From positions 24,986 to 88,985 of the IMG/VR virus record IMGVR_UViG_3300035703_000047: a stretch of DNA of 64,000 bases. The stretch is one strand, 5' to 3'. Positions 43,974-55,900 of the stretch are shown piece by piece; position 1 is the stretch's first letter, and each line of letters starts with the position of its first letter. A program made the position numbers and the translations under genes. The notes below the pieces were generated by a model. The model ran no database searches, had not been told where the DNA came from, and worked only from the letters and a program-made list of their open reading frames with translations. This DNA is from a virus.

Positions 43974-46900
43974 TTACTTACTTATTATACTTCTGGTTCT
44001 CATAATTTTGGGAGAAGATGAAATACCAGAGATTCCATTGTCATTAAAAACTTCGAAAGATTTTGGATTACCTAAAATTCTATTCTGATAATCGTAAATT
44101 TTAGCCCAACTATATCTACCATAATAACCATTTGTACCTATTCCATTATTATTAGATCCCTTAGAATATACTTTAACATAATTATCCACCATAGGAGCAA
44201 AATTACAAGTAACAGTGACAATACCAAGAGAAGGTGGTGTTATATCTTCCACAATGTAAACTCCATCAATAAAAGATTTAGCTGTGCCAATCTTGGAATT
44301 TGGATAATTACTCATTCCGCCAAGAAGTGTTGTGATTCCTACCAAATCCCCACCGGTTTCAACATTGCTATCAGTAATAACAAAATAATCTCCTTTAGAC
44401 AACTGACTATTAAGAATTCCAAAATTGTTTAATGCAGAGTATCCAATTCCCAAAGTGCTGTTATCATATTGTTCAGATTGTAATGTAAATGAAATTTTTG
44501 GAGAGGTTGTTCCAATACCAGGAGTTCCTGTAATATAAGTAGTGACACCAATAATTATTCCATGGTCTCCAGTAACTTTAAATGATCTAATAACTTCAGT
44601 ATCAAAACTATCCGGCTCCACTATTACTGGAGGAGGATTATTAAAATCATATCCAAATCCAGGGTTTATTATTTCTATAGAACTAATACTTCCAGAAGTT
44701 ATACTAGAAATCGCAGTAGCTCTATTATAAACTGGTTCTGCATATATTGCAGTAGCTCCAGATCCTATAGCAACATATCTACCGTCAACACCAACATTAT
44801 CGACAAATATTAAATCATTAATAAAGTTTAATTGCGATGTTGATCTATAAATCCAATTACTTAAATCAAATGAATAATATAAATTTCCTGAAGATGTGGT
44901 AATTACATAGAAACCATAACTGTAATTAATGTTTATTAAGTTTTCAATTCCGATATTATTTGGTATAATTCGATATGAATTTTTATCAATTGATTGAATT
45001 ATTACTCCATAATCTCCAACTGCAATGAAAGTTCCCTCTGCATAGATTACTTTATTTAAATTTGTATTTACTGGAGAGTTTACAAATTCCCAAACATCTC
45101 CATTATTAGAATTTCTAATTACTCCATCATCACCAACAACAACAAAATATTCAGAACCAAAAACTACACTGTTTAGATCAGATAAAGTTTCTGAAAATCT
45201 ATTAACAAATGAATCTGTACCTACTCCAGTTCCAACAAATATGGACCCACCTGCACCGACTGTAACCCAGGAATCCGTAACTTGAGAATATACAATTTCA
45301 TTGAATGTTCCTGTATAACTACTACCAACTCTATCAATTATTCCAAATCCCAAAATAGAAACTTCTTCAACTAAAGGAACCTGGTCCCATGTTGATATTA
45401 CATTTCCATAATCAGTGGCTTTTATTACTTGTCCCAAATTTCCGACAGAAATTACAAAGTTGCTGGATCCAACTCCAACAGATTCAACTGAGTTGAAATT
45501 GGAATTTTGGCCAAATCCAACTGTAGAAACTTGCCAATTTATTCCATCAAAACTTATGGCATATACGGAACTATTTCCAACTGAAATGAATTTATCTTTA
45601 TACTTAATAGATTTTAAGTGATATGAAGTTGATAATCCAACACCACCTTTCCAGTTAAAAATGGGATCTTTTTTAGTAATTAAAGATTGTGAAATTATTA
45701 CTTTAGGTGATTGAGTATTAGCATATCCTACACCTTGATCTATAACAGTAATGGAAGAAATGGTTGAGGCTGTAGAAACTACAGATTCAACTAAAGGTTC
45801 TTCAATTACTCTATCTTCGAGTATCAACACATCTCGTATATCTTCAGGCATAGAATCTAAATCTGAAAATAGTGGATATGCATTATCAACATATATTACA
45901 TCGTCAGTAGGTTCAATTTTTTTAATCACCGTTGCAAAAGGACCAATTTTACTTTGTAAGTTTGGTCTAGATTTGGAAAGTAACGACCCATTGATAATGG
46001 TATCATTATTTTGTTTTTTCCAAGTAAGAGGTCTGATTCTTGTCGGATCTGTAATAATACCAACAGAATAATAATTAAATGTTTCTATCTGATCTGAGGA
46101 TGTAATTTTTTTAACGACTCTATCAAATTGAGAAATGTCATATGGATCTGTAGGATTTTCTTGTATTTTTACAGAATCTCCAGGTTTAATTGTTTTAGGT
46201 GGATCAACTAATAAAACATCAACGGAAGAACCTCTGTAATATAAAATAGTACATTTAGATCCACTTCTAGGTGGCTCAGTAAATGTTACTCTACTTCCCG
46301 AAAACTTATATGATACATTAGGAACTTGTAAAATATCATTTATGTATATAAAAATGTTATTAGTTATGTCCAAATCTGTTCCGGTAAGGACTTTCAAACC
46401 TATGACTTGTTTCACGCCATTTAAAGTAGTTGAAAGTGTAAATTTCTTTCTAAATCCATTGAATGATTCGGAAATGTCGTCAAATTGAATGAATTGTCCA
46501 GGATAAAAACCACAAAAACTATCTCTTTCCACCTCTTCGACTGTTAAAACAAAAGGTTCAAAAGTTAGTGATGGATTAGTAACTATACCAATGGGCGTAA
46601 GTTTATCTCCAATTCTATATCCTATTCCCGGTTCATCAAACTTATATGATATAATACTTGATCCCATACCAACTTCAACTGTAATTTTTGCCTTTTGGCC
46701 AACACCAGAAGTTCCTCCAGTATAACCTAAGCTAAGATTACTGTATCCAGTTGGTATCCCAATTACAACTTCTGGAAGTGAAGTTGTCGTGTATCCAGAT
46801 CCAGCATTTACAATTACAAATCCAGAAATAGTTCCCGCTGCACTAACAATTGCAGTAATACTTGCACCAGTTCCAATAGTGGACGCGATACTGACAAAAG

Positions 46901-49900
46901 GTGAAGATCTATAACCAGATCCGTTTCCAGTTACCCGTACACTACTAATAGTTCCTGTAGCTGAAATAACTGCAGTAGCAGCTGCTCCAATTCTAGGAAC
47001 ATATCCATAACTAGTTGATATTGATACTTTGGATATTTTTCCAGCACTTGGAGTACCGGATAAAAATTTGATGGTATTTGATATACTTCCATCAACTGTA
47101 TAATCACTTGTTGGATTTTGGAAAACATTATTAATTAAAACTATTGGATTATTATTAATATCAATAGAACTATTAACATTATTAAAAATCGTATTTGTGT
47201 ATTGTCCACCAGACTTTAAGACAAATTCTGTAGCTGCAATTCCAGTAAATGATAAAGATATGTCATCAAGGATTATATTTTTATCTTCAGGTGTATCTGG
47301 ATTAAATTGTCTACTAAAAGCTCTGCCACCAAATATTGATCCAGTTTCTAGACCAACTGGGCCCAGATTTCCAATAGGAGCCTGATCAAAATATATCACA
47401 TCTCCAACGATATTAAAACTACCGTTTAAAACAGTTGCAGAAACACCAACCGTATGTGCGGTTGCGACTGTACCAAAGTATCCACGTATGACTTCTATCT
47501 GGTTTGGAGAGGTTACTCCAATACTTTTAACAGAAACATATTCATTATCCAAATTAATAATATCTCTATAAGATATGGATGATATTCCAGAAGAAATACT
47601 TATTATAGTTGTTGATGCTGAAGAAACACTAGAAGCAAGAGAAACATTTAATGACTTTCTAGATAATGGTTTTTGTACTATTCCATCTAAGGTAATAATT
47701 ACGCTAGAATTAGGTTCTTTATATGCAAGAAAATGTGTACCAGTACCGACATTAGTTATGTTAAAAAACACACTTGTTGATAGTCCAGAAAGTTTAAATT
47801 CATTATCATTTAACTTATACACAAATACTGAAGTTGGTAAAACTCTAGTACCCAATTCTAATGGACTAAACGATAGATTATCTTTATTTCCAGTTCCACC
47901 AATGTAAGTACCTGCTATTGAAATTATTGAATTAGGATTATATCCGTCTCCACCATTTAAGACTTTTACGTAACTAATCTCTCCAACATCATCTCGGAAA
48001 ACATCAAAAGTAGCTCCAGATAAATCACTGGATGGTACAGATTGATAACTTTGATTGGATTCTGATTGAATTACCGTTGGTCCCGTTTTAGAAATAGTAA
48101 ATCTTAAATCATTAGTAGGACTTGTTCCTCCAAAATTAGTTCCCGCTATAGAAACTTGTTCACCCACATAATAATTACTACCACCCTTCTTTAATATTAT
48201 AGATGTACCTATTGGAATTCCAGATCCATTATATGAAATCAAAACATTAAATGTTGCATCAGTTCCAAGTCCTGTTCCATTTACACCTATCACTTGAGTA
48301 TATTGTGTATTGGTTGAAGGTGTTCCATTTGGAACTGTTCCGGAAATACTTGTAGTTATTCCAACATCATATCCATTTTCAAATATTGCAGTCCCATCAA
48401 AATTATAGACATTCAATAAACTATCTTTAATTCCTGTAGTATATGAAGTAGTGGCAATTCCAATAGGAGTACCATTAGAATATGTGTATATTAACTCTTG
48501 ACCTGACTGGAAGTTGTGATTGGGAATTATAATCTTATCATTAGACACGTCAATATTATTACCAGAAAATACATGTTTAAACAAAGAGGTTCCATTATTT
48601 GTCAACTTAAATGTAGTTAATCCAACTACCGAACCTCCCCTAGTCAAAGAAGGATATATTATTGAATCGGGTTTTGCAGTAGTTCCAATTCCAACTATAG
48701 AAGTAATTATTCCTACATAATTTTCTATTACACTAAAAACATCTGCATAACAATTTAAATTATATGTTGAACTGCAATCCGAATCTATTGGAACAGTATA
48801 GTCAAAAATTTGAGTTTTAGATGTATTATAAATTGTCTGGACAGGAACATTATTAATAATATATTTTGAAAGATCTACGATATACTCAAAACCCGCAATA
48901 GTTTCTGTTGATATTCCAGATAAGTAAGTAGTACCCAGTCCATCCCAGTAATTTAACCCAACTTCGACAGACTTATTATTTGAAGAATATTTAACATCAT
49001 GAGAAAGTGCATCTAAAACATATCCAACTTCTGATTTGAATACCGATTGATTCCAACTTGGATTTGTATTAAGTGAAGGATAAACAGAAGTTATAAATCC
49101 TACAACCTCTTCTTGAATAAATTCTTTATTATAATCTAATAAATCAGATCCATTGACATATCTATCTGATAAAAGTTGTTCTGTTGTGCCATCAAATTGA
49201 CTACTTATATCATCAATTTCAATAACCTTATTTGTTTTATTGAGAATATATGCAGATAAATCAATTCCTTCATCCAAAAATATATCTTGTGTTGACCCAT
49301 CAGGCAATAATTCTTCCTCATAAACTCTTGCAAAATTAGATCTGGTACTCAAAGGGGTTATTTCGTCAATATTTACAAATGTAAATGTATCTGTAGCAAC
49401 CAATCTTGGTTTCATATCGGAAGATTTGACAATACCAACATTAACTTCATTTAAGGTCGGTTTAGTTAAAATTTCCAGATCAGAAAATTCTTTAAATCCG
49501 GATGGATGTAGAATTGATCGTACTGATTCTCTCCAAGTACTGTAAGGAATATTTCCTTTAATAGAGTATGAGAATTTTTGATAGTAAAAATTATCAGATA
49601 TTCTTTGGAGATAATCATTTAAAATACCGGAAGAGGATTCTATAGTGGAAGTTTTATCTCTAGAAACTCCCAAAGTAGAGTATAGATTAAATACATCAAC
49701 ATATTCTACTGTACCATTAATTTTAGATATTTCTCCTAAAATTTTATCTCCAACATTTATTGTACCAAAAATATTCTTCAACCTCATTTGGTTCAGTTTA
49801 TTGTCCCATCCATTATCCATAACTATGCCAGAAAATGTTTCTGACAATACTTTTTCATTTGAAATATAACTAACATCATCTTTTAATACCATACGAAATT

Positions 49901-52900
49901 CAGGAATATCATTTTTATTGACAACAATTCCCAAATTCAGTTCATCATTATATGTACCAAAGGAACCAGTAGAAATCCCCGACATGTCATAAGTTACTGT
50001 ATTATTATTAATATCGACATCAACTACATCAAAGAAAGTATAATTATATGAAGATGAATTGAAATTGGCCTTATCGGATGTTGAATTAGTCAATCTACAA
50101 TTTTCAATAAAAATCTTATCTCCGATTTTAAACGGATAGACAAAATCGGTTTTACCAAATCCAGAATTTATGAAAGGATTAAACACTGCGTCATTAGATA
50201 ATTCTAATGTGACTAAATTTTCATTGGTAGTTATGAAATCAATTTCATAACCATTTGAATTATATATTGGAATAATCTCTAAAGGAGATGACAATGAAGT
50301 GGAATTTTTAATAACATTTACGGAAGTTATCGATCCTCCTGATACGCCGCAATCAAGTTCAATTCCAAACTCATTATCTTTTACTATTAATTTGGGTATA
50401 GTATTATATCTTCTACCTCCACTAATAATTTCAATATAGTCTATGGTTCTTATATTTTTTATTCCAATAATAGAAGGTACGCTTAAAGATGGTGAAAGAG
50501 TTGGATCAGTTGGGTAATCAAATCCATCTTTAATCCTACTAAAAGTTTCAACTTTTCCAATTTCTGAAGATATTAATTTTACTATTGCATTTTTGCCTAA
50601 TTCACTATTAACTCCCCTGACACTGGGCAACTTTTTGTACCCTCTACCTGGAAAATTAATCTTAAATTTAGATATTGGTCCTAATGCAGTAGTAGAGGTA
50701 GTTTTATATGCAATTTTAGTTTCTGGCTGACCTATGATATTTTTTTCTATTTTGTTTAATTTTTTAGTATTAAAGAAAGAAAATGTCTTATCAGAAGCAG
50801 TCTCAATTTTAAATCTACTATTAAGTTGGTGATCTATTACAGAAAGTTTATTGTAAGATTTTACACTAATATCAGAAGAAATCTCATTCTTACTCTTATC
50901 TGAAGATCCCTTGGAAAATAAATTATAATATATCGGGAAAACTTGATTAGAAAGATCTAAAATAATTTTTGCTCCATCAGTACCTATAATGCCGGTTCTA
51001 CTTATAAAAAAGTCACTTTTTTCATTGATTTTTTGAGTAAAAATAGGATCAAAATAAAATTGCAAATCAAGATCGATCAAACTACTATCAGATAAATCAA
51101 ATTCTATTTTTGTAGTTCTTATAGTTGAAATTTGAGGATTAATAAAATATAAATTATGTGTAGAACCACCTGTTGATGAAAGATCGATAAACTTAGACTC
51201 AAAGATATCACTTTCATACTCACAAAGTTTTATAAAATTAAAACTAGTTTTTGATACATAATAAACTCCATAATTATCCAAACCACTTATAGGAGAACTG
51301 GAAATATAAACTACTTTATCACCAGTATTAATTTCTCCTGTATACGAAGAAATATCTATAGAATTTTCTTCCAATATAATATCAGTATCTGAAAACTGAA
51401 TTTCCCTCATTAAAACTTTTCTATTTACTGGGTCAAAAATAACTTTAACAACATCATTATAATCTGTAGTTAAATTTAGAGATATTATATCACCCACACT
51501 TAAATTATGATTTGATGCGGTAGTTACTATACCCAATATTTTAGTTATAGTTCCTGTGACTTTGGGATTTAATGTAGTTAAAGAATGAGCGGCTCCAATC
51601 ACACCGTATGAAGAAGTTTGATCCCAAAATTCCAAAGAATTTAAATTAGTTCCAATACCAGTAGAACTTGTAAATCCAATTGTAGATAATCCTACATAAT
51701 TTTTTCCTATATTTACCGCATAAACTATCGGAAAATCAGATAATTTAAATGATACAGCAGATCCAACATTGTTAACATATAAAGTAGTACCAGCGAATCC
51801 GGCGTTATAAACAAGAGGTTGCCCAGTATAAAACTTGTGTGATGGTAAGTATATGCTTCTGGTAGGTATAGATCTATTTTCGAAAGATGTAGTTCCAAAC
51901 CCAACAACAACACGATCTGTCGTATTTGTACCAATACCTACAGAGAATTTTGGATCAAAGAATGTGGTGTAATTTTCAAATGTCAAATCGGTAATATTAC
52001 CAGTTGGTATTCTGAATTCTCTAGGTAATAAAGTTACTTTATCAATTCCAGCAGTATGTATCCCAGTGTTTTGAAGTCTATTTACATAGAATCCCGACCT
52101 CTTACTATCTACATCTGTAATTAGTAAAACTTCAGTTCCTATACCTATGAAATCATTAATTCCAAATCCATTAATATCTTTTAATTTTATGAAGGTAGAT
52201 ACTCCGGTAAAGACATCCGATTGAATATCCTCCAATAACTCAGACTCTTTTTCTAAAACTCTAACATACTTTATACCTTCAAAATCTGATGCCGTTATTG
52301 TTGATATTCCACTTATTAGAATTGGTTGGCCATTTTTAATTTTATGTGGAGAACTTGTCTTTACTATAGTTTCTGGGTATGTTATAAAGAACTCTGCATC
52401 TTGAATCACATCTTCAGGTAAACTAATAGATTGTATTTCCCTACCGTCTAATTCACTTACGACTATATTTGACTGTATTCCCTCAGTCTCCGACACATCG
52501 ATATCTATTTGATCATTTACTTTATAGTCATCTCCGGGTGAAAATATAGAAACTCCATCTATTTTGCCTGAATTTACAGAAGTTACATAAAATTCTTGTT
52601 TATATTCATCTAGTACTTTATCAATTAGATCATAATATGAATTAGATCTATTTAAGTAATATGGTCCAACATTTCTAGTTAAATTTTTAGTAAAGACATT
52701 TATATCTTGATTGAACGATGGTAAAAAGTTTTCACCAATTGGGTTATTATAAAAATGTGGTCCTACAGCATATGGATATCTAGGACTAGCCTCATTTGAA
52801 GCATTAACATCAATAGTACAAAAATATGCATAAGTTCCATTTGGATACTCTGGAGTGATGCAAAATCTTCCATTATGTTGATCAAGATCTCCAGAACCAT

Positions 52901-55900
52901 CGTAGATATAGTCATCTATAAAAAATCCAGGTTCAAAAGAAGGAGGTCTTATTCCAGAATCGAAATCAGTATTTAGTGTATAACTAGAATTCATTCTTCT
53001 TATAAATCCACCATTTATTGTATTATATGCATATGCTCCATAAATTGGATTTCCATCATATGCATAACCTAAAATTGGTGAATGATTTAGAGATCCTGTA
53101 CTTTCTTTATTGGATTCTGTAAAATTATCCGATAATTGATATCTCAGTTTTTTGGGGACATAAAAATTAGTAAACCGCAATCCCAAACTTGGATTTTTAC
53201 TTGGTACAATCAACCCATCATCGAGATTAGAAATTGTATTTTTATATTTTACGACTTGATTTATCTTCCATTCTTTTACATGTGCCAAGAATTTAGCATC
53301 TTTACCTCTATTTTTCAAAGTAAGTACGGTATTTTTTGAATTATATCCTACACCACCAAAAACAATATTGATATTTGACAATTTACCTTCTTTTACGATT
53401 GGTTCTATTTGAGCATACTTTCCTTCACCGGAAACTATTATTTCAGAATTTTCCCTAAATCCTCTACCTCTATTAATAATTTGAACATCTACAATTGATC
53501 CATCAATAATAATTGGTTTTAAAATTGCTTCTGCAGTTATACTTGCAACCCCAACATTAGGTCTTCTATGATAATTGATGATAGATGTGCATCCATATCC
53601 AGTTCCACCATCTTCAATAAAAACATCTTCAATTGATCCAAGTACAATCGGTTTAAGTTCTATGCCAGTTATTGTTGATCCTATTCCGGATTTAGATTCT
53701 ACATGTATTTCAATTGGAGGATAAGCAATAATATGAGTTCCAATTCCAAGAGAATTGAATTTAACAAATTTATTTTTTATATAATTTTCATTACTTAAAT
53801 TTCCATTATTTTCAGCTTCATATAATCTAAATTTATTAACATCAATAATTTTAACATAATAACCCATAGATGTAGACATTCCACCAATAGCCGAACCTTC
53901 ACAAGAATATTTCACAAAATCAAAATTATTAAATCCATGATTTTTTGCAAAAATATATGAATCAAATGTATTAATTCCAGAACTTCTATTATCTGCAGAA
54001 AGTATAGATGGAATTCTTATTTTTCTATTAGAATATCCTTGTCCAGGATTTTTAACATAAATTTTAGTAAAAGTATTTTTATTTTTTAACGTTGTTATGA
54101 AATGAAATCCAGAAGAAACGCCAACAATATCAATTTCATTTGTTTTCTGAAGTGCATCAACTCTGTTATTATAAAGTTTTATTTTATTATCCGTCAAAAT
54201 ACCTACAAAATACATAGAACCATTAACAATTCCAGGTATATTTGTATTTTTATTAGAATCATAAACAATTTCTTCTCCATCTTCAAAAGGAATGTTATTA
54301 ATAAACTTTATAGTATTATCTACCGTGTTTACATTCAGATCCGCTTTAAATCCAGATGAGATTCTAGATTTAACAAAATTTGATTCTAATAAACATCCAG
54401 TACCATTTCCTCCAGTTATTGTAATTTTTGGTTTTTCTTGATAACCATATCCAGAATTTAATATCTTAATCTCTCTAACTGTGCCCGAAACATTTAAATG
54501 GGCTTTTACTCCAGTTCCGGTTTCGTCTTTTATTTCTAATGGAGGGACATCAATTACATCATAATCTTTTCCGTTATTTGTAACATCAATTGATATTATA
54601 TCTCCATAGTAAATATTTTCATCAGATAAATTTGGAGATAGTAATTCAACACCATTTACTAATAATCCAACTTCCCTATTAAATGTAGTCCTTAAATTTA
54701 AGTCATCGAAAGCTTCTCTATTTGCATTAGGATTAAAAGGAAACTTTTTAAGAATTTTTTGATGTTCTAGTGTTTTATCCTGATTACCTAGTGGATATAT
54801 AAATCCATTGGTGATTGGAGATGTGGTTTGTATATATTTTTTTGAAAAAATATCTGATTTACTATATGATAATTTTATTTTATTATTATCAACTCTTGTA
54901 ACATAATAAGATCCTGTTAGTAAATCCGAAGATGTTGATGGCGATTTATAATGAATTAATTCTCCACTTAGATAATTATGATTCTGAACATTAAATGTAT
55001 CAGTTTTAGAAATTCCCACTTCAGTGGATAATGTTTTTTTATTTTCCGTGGAAAAAATAGTATAATTTGGTAATCCAGAAGATGTGACGTAAAAATATTT
55101 TTCTTCAGAATCAATATAAGTATTTTGGACTCCTGTAGGTATATTTTTTATATTTTCAAAATAGTTACTATAATGATTTGACTTATATATTTTTTTTCTT
55201 ATAGTTTTTGCATCTAAAATTGCAAAAGACGCAGAATTTAATACTTGAACTAAAATTCTATTACTATATTTTTTGATCAAATCTGATGTGGAGTATTCGA
55301 CATCTAAAATCTCCACCTCCACATTATTTCCTATACTATCTACAAGTAAAATCTTCTCATCTTGATAAAAATAAACTTTATCAAATAAATTGACTCTATA
55401 TTTCGTCGAGTCAATTTGTGATATATTTTGTATTACATGATTGGTAGGAATATTATAAATCCAACTGTTAAATTCATACTTGTCATATAAATCCTTCCCA
55501 AATCCAGATAGAGAAATATTATCCCCCACTCTCAAATTTGAGGTTTTTGAAAAATCTATGTTATCAATTACATTAACAACTCTAAACTCTACTTTTGATG
55601 TGTTTCCCACTCCAACATAACTAAAAGCAAATTTTTCTTCTATTAAATCAAGTCCAGAATCCAAATACTTAGTTACATTAGTAACTCCAGTAAATTGATT
55701 AATGGTTTTTCCAGTATAATCAATTTGAATAAAATCTGAATTTTTTGGTTTTACTAAAAGAGTTCCAGAATTAGCAAAACCTATCGTAGAGTCAACCAAT
55801 ATAGTATCACTATTTACTTCGACATCTTCCAATATTCTAGTTTTACCAGAAACTTCAAAATTGCCACTAAATGAAGTACTATCTAAGGAAATTTCGTATA